DNA of 23,455 bases, taken from JBBDIX01 sp050486225 (GTDB lineage Bacteria; Actinomycetota; Nitriliruptoria; Nitriliruptorales; Nitriliruptoraceae). The notes under the pieces were generated by a model that made no database searches, was not told the origin of the DNA, and saw nothing but the letters and a program-made list of their open reading frames with translations. Shown here piece by piece: positions 1-7,164 of this stretch. Numbering within the stretch: the first letter of the stretch is position 1; each line of letters opens with the position of its first letter. Location: positions 1 through 23,455 of the forward strand of contig JBJHCV010000016.1 of assembly GCA_050486225.1 (NCBI GenBank), in the 5' to 3' direction. A program made the position numbers and the translations under genes.

Positions 1-1
1 G

Positions 2-145
2 GTGTTTGCTCTGGAGACGTTCTGTCCGGCGTCGGATGGGCGGTCTGCGGCGCGGATCGAGGAGGAGATCGTGGTGACGGCGGACGGGGCGGAGCTGTTG
101 ACCCTGTTCCCCGCCGAGGAACTGTTCGTCGCGAACGCCTACTGA
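2..145 (+). CDS. M24-family metallopeptidase (Xaa-Pro dipeptidase-like), C-terminal fragment
   Basis: The gene begins before the window, so only the last 47 codons and the TGA stop are present. The reading frame carries an Ala-Leu-Glu-Thr stretch, then Arg-Ile-Glu-Glu-Glu-Ile-Val-Val-Thr followed by Ala-Asp-Gly and Phe-Pro-Ala-Glu-Glu-Leu. That pattern matches the end of the pita-bread fold in M24 peptidases and creatinase-like hydrolases, where the late Glu of an R-x-E-(D/E) motif is a metal ligand. Which M24 subfamily it is (dipeptidase, creatinase-like hydrolase or other) cannot be decided from the tail. It converges with the minus-strand dehydrogenase and a shared hairpin separates them. 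The first 18 codons end almost only in G or T (for example TTT, GCT, TGT, GAT, TCT), unlike the C-rich third positions that follow. It may belong to the neighbouring catabolic island, but that is inference. Confidence 0.65.
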   Translation: MFALETFCPASDGRSAARIEEEIVVTADGAELLTLFPAEELFVANAY

Positions 146-161
146 CCGCTGCCGGTCGCGT

Positions 162-193
162 CCGTGCCCGCGGCGAGACCTCACGCGGCACGG
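162..193. terminator. Probable bidirectional terminator hairpin between convergent genes
   Basis: CCGTGCCCGCG (162-172) pairs with CGCGGCACGG (184-193), giving a ten-pair GC stem with one bulged C and an 11-nt loop. It lies in the 78-nt gap between the stop codons of the metallopeptidase and the minus-strand dehydrogenase. There is no U-tract on either side, which is common for hairpins in high-GC actinobacteria. Its role as a terminator is inferred from its position. Confidence 0.5.
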
Positions 194-223
194 GCGTGAC
201 GCCGGCGCACGCCCACGGCCGGG

Positions 224-1099
224 TCATCGGTCCGAGGCTCGCAGCACCTCCGCGATCCAGCTCATGTCCTGTGCCCCGTGTCCCTCGGCGACGACTCCGT
301 GGGCGATCGAACGGTTCATCGATGCCTGGGGCGCCGCGATCCCGAGCCGGGTGGCCAGCCCGACGATCAGGTCGAGGTCCTTGGCCACGAGGTCCATCGT
401 GAACGCGGGCGGCGTGTCGTGGGGATGCAGGAACGCGTCGCGCTTGTACTGGACGTAGGGGGCGCCAGCAGCTCCCGACGCCAACACGTCCCACGCCGTC
501 GCTCGATCGACGCCCGACCGTTCGGCCATCACGAGCGCCTCGGACAGCGCGACGTTCAACGCGTGGACGACGGCGTTCACCGCGAGCTTCATCGCCGCGC
601 CGGTGCCGGACCCACCCATCGCGAACGTCCGTGCCCCGAGCGCATCGAGCACGGGCCGTGCACGCTCGATCGCGGCGTGGGGACCGCCGACCATGAACGT
701 CAGGGATCCGGCCTCCACGGCGGGAACGCTGCCGGACACAGGTGCGTCGAGCAGCACGCTGCCGGCCGCGGACACCTGTGGTGCGAGGCGTGCGATGGTG
801 CCCGGGTCCACGGTGCTGGTCTCGAGCACCACCGTGTCGGGCGACAACCCGGCGATGATCCCGTCGGGGCCCTCGTGGGTGGCGATCACGGCGTCGTCGT
901 CCGCCAGGCTGACCACCACCAGTGGTTGGGCCGCGGCCGCGCGAGGCGTCGTGGCCACGTGCATCCCGAGTTCGTCGGCCAGCCTGCGTGCAGCCGCCGC
1001 CGTCCGGTTGTGGACGGTGACCTGCAGCCCGGACGCGACGAGCCGGCGGGCCATCGCCGTGCCCATGCGGCCAAGTCCGACGATGGCGACGTCGTGCAT
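224..1099 (-). CDS. NAD(P)-dependent beta-hydroxyacid dehydrogenase (3-hydroxyisobutyrate dehydrogenase / tartronate semialdehyde reductase family)
   Basis: A 291-residue cytosolic oxidoreductase, the normal length for the family. An N-terminal Rossmann motif G-L-G-R-M-G (8-13) is followed by an HNR segment (30-32) at the end of the second strand. The substrate-binding motif D-A-P-V-S-G (118-123) is followed by Ser where a second Gly is usual. The catalytic Lys lies in M-K-L-A-V-N (Lys171), and the C-terminal all-helical domain contains the K-D-L-D-L element. The ATG at 1099 is chosen over an upstream in-frame start because AGAGGAG sits 8 nt before it and the Rossmann fold begins directly after it. 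The family oxidises or reduces short beta-hydroxy acids; the exact substrate cannot be read. The gene is divergent from the transporter operon and shares its operator region, so it is probably part of the same catabolic unit. Confidence 0.88.
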   Translation of the reverse strand: MHDVAIVGLGRMGTAMARRLVASGLQVTVHNRTAAAARRLADELGMHVATTPRAAAAQPLVVVSLADDDAVIATHEGPDGIIAGLSPDTVVLETSTVDPGTIARLAPQVSAAGSVLLDAPVSGSVPAVEAGSLTFMVGGPHAAIERARPVLDALGARTFAMGGSGTGAAMKLAVNAVVHALNVALSEALVMAERSGVDRATAWDVLASGAAGAPYVQYKRDAFLHPHDTPPAFTMDLVAKDLDLIVGLATRLGIAAPQASMNRSIAHGVVAEGHGAQDMSWIAEVLRASDR

Positions 1100-1199
1100 G
1101 TCGAGGACTCCTCTGCCGGCCGACCCCGAGGACGTGCACGCGACGCATCCACCGCGAAGTGGCGCATCCGTGCCTCCGTGCCCGTGGGAGACTGCACCG

Positions 1200-1228
1200 A
1201 GCATAGGTTCCTGCGACCCGATTGCAAA
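1200..1228 (-). promoter_or_regulatory. Candidate promoter for the minus-strand dehydrogenase
   Basis: Read on the minus strand, TTTGCA (1228-1223) is followed after 17 nt by TATGCT (1205-1200), a good sigma-70/SigA-type match. Transcription would start near 1193 and give a leader of about 95 nt. The -35 element lies inside the LacI-like operator core, so a bound repressor should block this promoter. Confidence 0.5.
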
Positions 1229-1237
1229 CGTTTGACA
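1222..1237. promoter_or_regulatory. LacI/PurR-family operator in the divergent promoter region
   Basis: The ten bases CAAACGTTTG (1225-1234) form a perfect palindrome centred on CpG, within TTGCAAACGTTTGACA. LacI-family repressors with an intact hinge helix bind CpG-centred palindromes, and the PurR operator core has nearly the same sequence. The site overlaps the -35 elements of both divergent promoters. A LacI-family gene lies at the end of the plus-strand operon. The assignment of this repressor to this site is inferred from context. Confidence 0.72.
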
Positions 1238-1260
1238 CAGGGTGCGCGCATGATTAGTGT
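1232..1260 (+). promoter_or_regulatory. SigA-type promoter of the transporter/SDR/cupin operon
   Basis: A consensus TTGACA (1232-1237) is followed after exactly 17 nt by TAGTGT (1255-1260), preceded by TGAT. The predicted start is near 1267, giving a leader of about 93 nt before the binding-protein gene. The -35 box overlaps the right half of the operator core, a layout that suits repression by steric block. Confidence 0.7.
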
Positions 1261-1359
1261 CGAGGTGCGGCCACGGGAGAACTGGCGCATCGCTGGTGTG
1301 TGCGGGCAGGGGGTGTCGTCCCGCTCCGGTGCACGAGAGACGGCCGCGGGAGGCATGGG

Positions 1360-2694
1360 ATGAAGTCGATCAATGGATCGCGTCGCGGCGCAGCGCGTTG
1401 GATCGCGCTCACCGCGGTGCTCGCACTGGTGGTGGCGGCGTGCGGGGACGACGCCGACACACCGGCTCCGGAACCCGCGGCACCTCCGGGTGACGCTGCA
1501 CCTGACCCCGGCGACGCACCGACAGAACCCTCGGGTGACCCCATCGTCATCGGCGGCACGCTCGCGCTCACCGGCGTGTTCGCGGCGACTGCGGCGATCC
1601 ACGACATCGTGGCCGAGGAGTACGTCGCGATGCTCAACGAGAACGGCGGTCTGCTGGGGCGCCCCGTCGAGTGGATCGTGCTCGACGACGAGTCCCAGGC
1701 CGACCAGGCGGCCTCGTTGTACGAGCGGCTGATCACCCAGGACGGGGTCGACCTCGTCATGGGGCCCTACGGCACGGGCGCGATCACGGCGGCCATGCAG
1801 GTCGCCGAACGGTACGGCTACGTGTTTCCCCACCACACGGCGAGCCTGACGTACGCCTACACCTACGAGAAGCACTTCCCGACGTGGTTCGTCGGCCTGA
1901 ACACCCACCACACCACGCCACGGAAGGTCTTCGAGGCATACGCGACGATGGGTGACGACGCGCCGCAGTCGGTCACGTTCGTGACCAACCGCTTCCCGGG
2001 GACGGACTTCCTCGTCTACGGGGTCGAACAGGGAAGCGGCCCCCTCATGGCCGGGGGTGGTGCCCTTCGTGTCGCCGAGGAGATGGGCCTCGAGGTCCGC
2101 GACGACATGTCGTTCGACCTCGGGACCACGGACTTCTCCGGCATCGCGCAGCGCATCGCGTCGGCGGACGCCGACCTGCTGTTCGTCGGTGGGCTGGGCG
2201 TCGACGGTCCGAACCTGCTCGCCGCACTCGCGCAGCTCGACTACGTGCCTCGCCACCAGTTCCACCAGTGGCCGGCACCGGGACCGATGCTGGCCGCCGG
2301 CGACATCGCCGACGGCGCGACCAGCGTCACGATCTTCGAGCCGTTCGAGCCGTACCTGTCGAATGCAGGCGCGCAGGACCTGTACGAGCGCTTCACGGCC
2401 GCAGCGGAGGCTCGTGGGTTCGACTACATCGTCCCGGAGACCCAGGCCGGGGCGTCGTGGGCGGCGTGGCAGGTGCTCACCGCAGGTGTCGAGGGCTGTG
2501 GCTGCCTCGACCATGACGAGATCGCCGACTGGCTGCTGAACAACACGATCCCGACGGTCCAGGGTGACTTCAACTACCGGGCCGACGAGCAGAACTACGG
2601 CGACGACATCCAGACCGTCAAGCAGATCCAGGACGGTGACTGGTTCGTCGTCTGGCCCGAGGATCAGGCCAGCGAGGGACGTTCGCTGCGCTGA
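1360..2694 (+). CDS. ABC transporter substrate-binding lipoprotein (LivK-like, Peripla_BP_6 type)
   Basis: A 444-residue secreted lipoprotein that would capture the transporter's substrate at the cell surface. The signal peptide has basic residues (Arg8, Arg9, Arg13), a hydrophobic core (about 14-25) and a lipobox ending at Cys28. A flexible linker rich in Pro, Ala and Asp follows (about 29-61), then the binding domain opening with I-V-I-G-G-T-L-A-L-T-G, typical of the branched-chain amino acid and amide binding family. The ATG at 1360 has GGGAGG six nt upstream; an earlier in-frame start near 1300 would bury the signal peptide. This is the first gene of the operon, followed by LivH, LivM, LivG and LivF. 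Members of the family bind amino acids, amides, urea or aromatic acids, so the ligand is open. A strong hairpin after the gene may protect this part of the mRNA. Confidence 0.9.
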   Translation: MKSINGSRRGAARWIALTAVLALVVAACGDDADTPAPEPAAPPGDAAPDPGDAPTEPSGDPIVIGGTLALTGVFAATAAIHDIVAEEYVAMLNENGGLLGRPVEWIVLDDESQADQAASLYERLITQDGVDLVMGPYGTGAITAAMQVAERYGYVFPHHTASLTYAYTYEKHFPTWFVGLNTHHTTPRKVFEAYATMGDDAPQSVTFVTNRFPGTDFLVYGVEQGSGPLMAGGGALRVAEEMGLEVRDDMSFDLGTTDFSGIAQRIASADADLLFVGGLGVDGPNLLAALAQLDYVPRHQFHQWPAPGPMLAAGDIADGATSVTIFEPFEPYLSNAGAQDLYERFTAAAEARGFDYIVPETQAGASWAAWQVLTAGVEGCGCLDHDEIADWLLNNTIPTVQGDFNYRADEQNYGDDIQTVKQIQDGDWFVVWPEDQASEGRSLR

Positions 2695-2730
2695 CCGGTC
2701 GGGCACGTCGTAGTGTGCCGTGACGGTCGA

Positions 2731-2764
2731 CCGGGGGTCCTGCTTCCACGAGCGGGACCCCCGG
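2731..2764 (+). terminator. Intercistronic stem-loop after the binding-protein gene
   Basis: CCGGGGGTCC (2731-2740) pairs perfectly with GGACCCCCGG (2755-2764), and GCT/AGC can pair inside the loop. There is no U-tract. A hairpin directly after the binding-protein gene of an ABC operon usually acts as a partial terminator or as a 3' stabiliser, raising binding protein relative to the membrane parts. That role is inferred. Confidence 0.6.
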
Positions 2765-2789
2765 CGACCCCCGGACGAGGACCCTCGAC

Positions 2790-3668
2790 ATGGTGCTGCT
2801 CCAGACGCTGGCCACGGGGATCGCACTGGCCGGCCTGTACTCCATCTTCGCCATCGGCCTGAGTCTGGGCTGGGGACTGCTCCACACGATCAACTTCGCG
2901 CACTTCTCGTTCGTCCTGTTGACGGCGTACGTCACCTACGACCTGACGACGAAGGCCGGGTGGGACCCGCTCACCACCATCGTGGTGACTGCGCCGATCG
3001 GTGCGCTGCTGGGCATCGCACTGCAGCTGTTCGTCACACGGTTCCGCATCGACGTCTTCGGCAGTCTGATCGTCACGTTCGGACTGTTCCTCGCGCTCGA
3101 GGCCGCACTGGCCATGCGCTACACCGCAGACCTGCTGCGCATCCCCGGTCAGCTCAATCCGTACTTCACCCAGGCGTTGCGCATCGGGCCGGTCCGGGTC
3201 TCGATGCTGCTGGCCATCGCGACGGTGATGGCGCTCGTCTGCTGCCTCGGGGTGTGGTGGCTGCTGAAGCACACCACCACCGGTCGAGGCATCCGGGCGT
3301 TCGTGCAGGAACCGGAGATGGCCGCCGCGTTCGGGGTGAACTACCCGCGTCTCGCACTGATCGTCGCGGCGATCGGAGGCGCGACCGCCGGACTCACCGG
3401 GACGATCATCGGGATGTACCTGTCGCTCACCCCGACGGTGGTCGAGATCTGGATCGCCGTCGTGTTCGCCGTCGTGCTGCTCGGCGGGCTGGCGAATCCG
3501 ATCGGGGTGATGGGTGCGGCGTTCGTCATCGGCATGGTCGAGTCGCTCACCCGTCAGTTCGCCGACCCGGCGATGGCGCGCATGATGGCGCTGGTCGTGC
3601 TCGTGGTCGCACTGGTGTTCCGGCCGGAGGGACTCTTCCGCCGACTCGTCGAGGAGGCACGAGAATGA
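2790..3668 (+). CDS. Branched-chain amino acid-type ABC transporter permease, LivH family
   Basis: A 292-residue inner-membrane permease with about eight hydrophobic segments, the usual size for LivH. An I-N-F-A-H-F motif (34-39) replaces the common I-N-L-A-H-G. The cytoplasmic coupling loop is seen as Arg-Gly-Ile-Arg-Ala-Phe followed by a Met-Ala-Ala-Ala-Phe-Gly-Val-Asn stretch. LivH pairs with LivM to form the membrane channel. The start has a GACGAGG sequence about 9 nt upstream. The stop overlaps the start of the next gene in an ATGA, so translation is coupled. The substituted motif is within the range seen among family members that carry other substrates. Confidence 0.9.
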   Translation: MVLLQTLATGIALAGLYSIFAIGLSLGWGLLHTINFAHFSFVLLTAYVTYDLTTKAGWDPLTTIVVTAPIGALLGIALQLFVTRFRIDVFGSLIVTFGLFLALEAALAMRYTADLLRIPGQLNPYFTQALRIGPVRVSMLLAIATVMALVCCLGVWWLLKHTTTGRGIRAFVQEPEMAAAFGVNYPRLALIVAAIGGATAGLTGTIIGMYLSLTPTVVEIWIAVVFAVVLLGGLANPIGVMGAAFVIGMVESLTRQFADPAMARMMALVVLVVALVFRPEGLFRRLVEEARE

Positions 3669-4855
3669 CCCTCGCTCGCCTGTTCCCTCCGAAGGTCGCC
3701 GCCCTCTGGGTCGGGGCGTTCCTCGTGATGCTCGCGCTGCCCCGACTGCAGGAGGCGTTCGGCTTCCCGCTCTACAACCTCATCTTCCTGTACCTGGTGT
3801 TCTTCTGGGTCACGCAGGCGACCAGCTGGAACATCCTCAGCGGCTACTCCGGGTACTTCAGCTTCGGGCAGGGCGCCTTCTACGGCGCGGGCATGTACAC
3901 CACGACCATCCTGGCGTCGCGTCACGACTGGAGCCTGTTGCCGACGCTGCCCGCCGCGGCAGTGGTCGGCGGTCTGATCGCGGCCCTCACCGGCCTGCTC
4001 GTGTTCCGACTGCGGAAGCTCTCCGGGGAGATCTTCGCCCTGTTCACGCTCGCGGTCGCCCTGGGGCTCGGCGCGCTGGTCAACAACTGGGGCGCGATCG
4101 ACGGCGGGCGTGGCCTGCTCATCGGACGACCGGCGTATCCCTCGTGGCTCGGCGACACCACCCAGATGCTCTACCACCTGGGTCTCGTGCTCGCGGTCAT
4201 CGCGCTGTTGACGGCGTACGTCATCCAGCACAGCCGCTTCGGTGCGGGGCTGTTCGCGATCCGGGACGACGAGAAGGTCGCCGAGGCGATCGGGGTGCCG
4301 GCGTTCCGCTACAAGATGACCGTGTTCACCGTCAGTGGAATGATCGCCGCGGCGTCGGGCGGGCTGCACGCTGTACAGGTCGGCTTCATCGCTCCGAGTT
4401 CCACCTTCACGCTTCGCATCCCCGTGTTCGTCATCCTGATGAGTGTCGTCGGGGGCCGCCGACACTGGTTCGGACCGTTGCTCGGTGCCGTGCTCATCCA
4501 CACGGTGACCGACCGCATGGCCGGCGCCGGGCACGCCGAGGCGAACCAGATCGTGCTCGCCATCGTGCTCGTCGCCGCGACCCTGTTCCTGCGGGGAGGG
4601 ATCTCGTCTCGCCTCGTCGAACGTCCCGCGCCGCCGACCGGCGGGTTCGCGCTCGGGTTCGTCCTGGCCTGGACGGTGCTCGGGTCGTCGGCGATCACCG
4701 CGGCGGCGTACGGCATCGCCGTGGCGATGGTCGTGCTGTTCATCCCGGACCGGTTCCTCCGTCTGCGCAGAGGGAACGGACCGGACGACGACGGGTCCGC
4801 GGATCCCGCCGACGCCGAGGACTCGTCGGCCGTGACGCAGGAGCCGGGACGATGA
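3665..4855 (+). CDS. Branched-chain amino acid-type ABC transporter permease, LivM family, with C-terminal extension
   Basis: A 396-residue permease, longer than most LivM proteins. The conserved segment S-W-N-I-L-S-G-Y-S-G-Y-F-S-F-G-Q-G (54-70) identifies the family, and the coupling loop R-D-D-E-K-V-A-E-A-I-G (200-210) contacts the ATPases. After the usual end (about 320) there are two further hydrophobic segments (about 328-344 and 346-361), a basic patch R-L-R-R (366-369) and an acidic Asp/Ser-rich tail to residue 396. The start ATG overlaps the LivH stop and the TGA overlaps the LivG start, both as ATGA, so the three genes are translationally coupled. The role of the extension is unknown. 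Confidence 0.9.
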   Translation: MTLARLFPPKVAALWVGAFLVMLALPRLQEAFGFPLYNLIFLYLVFFWVTQATSWNILSGYSGYFSFGQGAFYGAGMYTTTILASRHDWSLLPTLPAAAVVGGLIAALTGLLVFRLRKLSGEIFALFTLAVALGLGALVNNWGAIDGGRGLLIGRPAYPSWLGDTTQMLYHLGLVLAVIALLTAYVIQHSRFGAGLFAIRDDEKVAEAIGVPAFRYKMTVFTVSGMIAAASGGLHAVQVGFIAPSSTFTLRIPVFVILMSVVGGRRHWFGPLLGAVLIHTVTDRMAGAGHAEANQIVLAIVLVAATLFLRGGISSRLVERPAPPTGGFALGFVLAWTVLGSSAITAAAYGIAVAMVVLFIPDRFLRLRRGNGPDDDGSADPADAEDSSAVTQEPGR

Positions 4856-5586
4856 GCGACACGCCGCTGCTGAGCTGCCGAGGGATCACCAAGACGTTCG
4901 GGGGCCTGCGTGCCGTCGACGGGGTCGACCTCGACCTGCCCGCCGGGGAGGTCCGCGGGCTCGTCGGCCCGAACGGTTCGGGCAAGTCGACGATGATCAA
5001 CGTGCTCACCGGCCACCTGCCGCTCGACGCCGGGGAGATCCGCATCGCGGGCACCCGGATCGAGTCGCTGCCGCCCCACCGCAAGGCTGGTCTGGGCATC
5101 GCTCGCACGTACCAGATCCCCCGACCGTTCGCGACGCTGACCGTGAGGGAGAACGTGCGGGTCGCGGCACACTTCGGGGCGGACGAGCCCCGGCCATCCG
5201 ACGTCGCGGACGAGGCCGACCGGTGGATCGAGTTCGTCGGGCTCGAGGGTGCGGCCGACCAGATGCCCGCCTCGATCACCCTGCACCAGCGCAAGCTCCT
5301 CGAGTTCGCCCGGGCCCTGGCGACACGACCACGGGTCCTGTTCCTCGATGAGGTCCTCGCGGGCCTGAACCCCCGGGAGCTGGCGAACGGCATCGACCTC
5401 ATCCGACGGGTCGGCGCGACCGGTGTGGGGATCGTCGTCGTCGAGCACATCATGCGGGTCATCCTCGACGTCTGCGACCACCTGACCGTCCTCAACTTCG
5501 GGCAGGTGATCGCGCAGGGTGAACCCGAGGAGTGCCTGCGAGAGAAGGCCGTCGTGACGGCATACCTGGGAGGCGACCATGCTTGA
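4852..5586 (+). CDS. ABC transporter ATP-binding protein, LivG family, divergent signature motif
   Basis: A 244-residue ATPase that powers the importer. The Walker A motif G-P-N-G-S-G-K-S-T is at 39-47, the Q-loop at Gln88, Walker B V-L-F-L-D-E at 162-167, the D-loop at G-L-N-P (171-174) and the switch His at 199. The ABC signature, normally L-S-x-G-Q, reads I-T-L-H-Q (142-146) and is followed by R-K-L-L-E-F-A-R-A-L-A, so it sits in the right place but lacks the usual Ser and Gly. The catalytic Glu is intact, so activity is likely. Variant signatures occur in some branched-chain-type transporters for other substrates. The gene overlaps livM by 4 nt and the next ATPase gene by 8 nt. Confidence 0.9.
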   Translation: MSDTPLLSCRGITKTFGGLRAVDGVDLDLPAGEVRGLVGPNGSGKSTMINVLTGHLPLDAGEIRIAGTRIESLPPHRKAGLGIARTYQIPRPFATLTVRENVRVAAHFGADEPRPSDVADEADRWIEFVGLEGAADQMPASITLHQRKLLEFARALATRPRVLFLDEVLAGLNPRELANGIDLIRRVGATGVGIVVVEHIMRVILDVCDHLTVLNFGQVIAQGEPEECLREKAVVTAYLGGDHA

Positions 5587-6283
5587 GGTTCGCGGAGTGT
5601 CGGCGGCCTACGGCGAGGCCTCCGTGCTGCACGACGTGTCACTCACGGTGCCCGAGGGTTCGATCGTCGCGCTGCTCGGCCCCAACGGTGCCGGCAAGAC
5701 GACGCTGGTCAAGGCCATCGCCCGACTGATCCCGATCAGGGCGGGCGAGGTCACCCTCGGCGACGTGGACCTGCAGCAGTTGCCGCTGCACCGCATCGTC
5801 GAGGCCGGGCTCGCCGTCGTCCCGGAGGGGCGTCGCCTGTTCACCCAGATGACCGTGCAGGAGAACCTCGAGCTCGGCGCGTTCAGCCCGTCGGCGCGTG
5901 AGTCGCTCCGTGACACGATGGCGGAGGTCTACGCGCGCTTCCCACGACTGCAGGAACGATCGGGCCAGCGGGCGGGCACGCTCAGCGGTGGGGAGCAGCA
6001 GATGCTCGCGCTGGGACGCGGACTCATGGCTCGACCTCGGTTCCTGCTCATGGACGAACCGTCCCTGGGCCTCAGCCCGCTGCTGACCTCGCAGATGTTC
6101 GAGCTGATCGCGGCCGTCACCGAACTGGGCGTGGGGGTCCTGCTCGTCGAGCAGAACGTGGCCCGCACGTTGGAGATCGCCGAACGCGGGTACGTGCTCG
6201 AGCAGGGACGGATCGTGGAGAGCGGTACCCGCGAGCAGCTGCTCTCCAGCACACGCATTCGGGAGGCCTACCTGGCGCTGTGA
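5579..6283 (+). CDS. ABC transporter ATP-binding protein, LivF family
   Basis: The second ATPase of the importer, 234 residues, normal length. It has Walker A G-P-N-G-A-G-K-T-T (34-42), a canonical signature L-S-G-G-E-Q-Q-M, Walker B F-L-L-M-D-E-P and a switch His replaced by Gln in L-L-V-E-Q-N-V, which is usual for LivF. V-P-E-G-R-R-L-F after the Q-loop region is also a LivF hallmark. In the heterodimer its canonical signature would face the LivG Walker A, while the divergent LivG signature would face this protein's Walker A, so the two ATP sites may be unequal. It starts 8 nt inside livG and is followed after 44 nt by the first SDR gene. Confidence 0.92.
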   Translation: MLEVRGVSAAYGEASVLHDVSLTVPEGSIVALLGPNGAGKTTLVKAIARLIPIRAGEVTLGDVDLQQLPLHRIVEAGLAVVPEGRRLFTQMTVQENLELGAFSPSARESLRDTMAEVYARFPRLQERSGQRAGTLSGGEQQMLALGRGLMARPRFLLMDEPSLGLSPLLTSQMFELIAAVTELGVGVLLVEQNVARTLEIAERGYVLEQGRIVESGTREQLLSSTRIREAYLAL

Positions 6284-6327
6284 CACCGCCGGCACGGCAC
6301 ACCGACCGATCACGAGGAGGAGCAGGC

Positions 6328-7122
6328 ATGGACACCGGACTTGCAGGACGCACCGCGCTGGTCACGGGTGGGACTCGCGGCATCGGGTTCGCGATCGCCC
6401 GCGGACTGGTCGCGGAGGGGGCGCACGTGGTGGTGTTGGCGCGCAGTGCCGACGCTGTCGCCGACGCGGTCGAACGTCTGGGAGGATCCGACGTCGCGAG
6501 GGGGGTCACCGCCGACCTCACGGACCGCGCCTCGGTCGACGCCGGAGTCGCCGAGGCCGCCGCATGGCGTGACGGACTCGACGTCGTCGTCAACTGCGCG
6601 GGGCCACCGATGCAGTCGGGCACCGTCGGGGAACTCGACGACGACCCGTGGATCGACACGTTCGGCACGAAGGCGGGTGGCGCCGTGCGGGTGTCCCGTG
6701 CAGCCATGGCCCACCTGCCCGACGACGGGACCGGCGCGATCGTCAACATCTCCGGGGTGACCGCCGCGTCGATGATCCCCAACGCCGGGGTCACCGGCAT
6801 GACCAACAGCGCCGTGCAGACCTTCACCAAGTACCTCGCTGCGGAACTCGCGCCGCGAGGCATCCGAGTCAACGCCGTGTGCCCCGGGATGACCCTCACC
6901 GAGGGCTGGCTCGACCGAGGGCAGAAGGCCGCAGACGCCCAGGGCATCACGCGCGACCAGTTCTTCCAGGGGATGGTCGACCGTCTGGGGGTCATCCTCG
7001 GACGCTGGGCCCAACCCGCGGAGATCGCCAACGTCGTCACGTTCCTCGCGTCCGACCTCGCGTCGTTCGTCACGGGACAGACCTACGTCGTCGACGGTGG
7101 TCAGGCCACGAAGGCGATCTGA
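6328..7122 (+). CDS. SDR-family oxidoreductase lacking the usual Tyr-x-x-x-Lys pair (SDR 1)
   Basis: A 264-residue classical-SDR-sized protein. The cofactor motif T-G-G-T-R-G-I-G is at 13-20, the V-N-C-A-G segment at 88-92, and the C-terminal G-Q-T-Y-V-V-D-G-G at 250-258. Ser142 in N-I-S-G fits the catalytic Ser. Aligning the following helix on A-A-E-L-A-P-R-G-I-R-V-N puts Thr156 and Asn160 (in T-G-M-T-N-S-A-V) where the catalytic Tyr and Lys normally stand. It may use a different mechanism, be an isomerase or dehydratase-like SDR, or be non-catalytic. The ATG at 6328 is chosen because GAGGAGGAG precedes it by about 6 nt. A GTG at 6280 in the same frame overlaps the livF stop but has no clear ribosome site. 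The gene follows livF and precedes the bicupin gene. Confidence 0.85.
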   Translation: MDTGLAGRTALVTGGTRGIGFAIARGLVAEGAHVVVLARSADAVADAVERLGGSDVARGVTADLTDRASVDAGVAEAAAWRDGLDVVVNCAGPPMQSGTVGELDDDPWIDTFGTKAGGAVRVSRAAMAHLPDDGTGAIVNISGVTAASMIPNAGVTGMTNSAVQTFTKYLAAELAPRGIRVNAVCPGMTLTEGWLDRGQKAADAQGITRDQFFQGMVDRLGVILGRWAQPAEIANVVTFLASDLASFVTGQTYVVDGGQATKAI

Positions 7123-7164
7123 CGGAGACCCCGACACCACGACACACCCACCGAGGAGGCCACC

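Noticed and set aside
1100..1204. 35-residue N-terminal extension of the minus-strand dehydrogenase
   Set aside because: The extension has no homologous look, and its start lies in the promoter's -10. The ATG at 1099 has a good ribosome site and begins the Rossmann fold.
886..2826. 646-codon antisense open frame across the binding-protein gene and promoter region
   Set aside because: It spans a clear divergent promoter and operator and has no protein family features.
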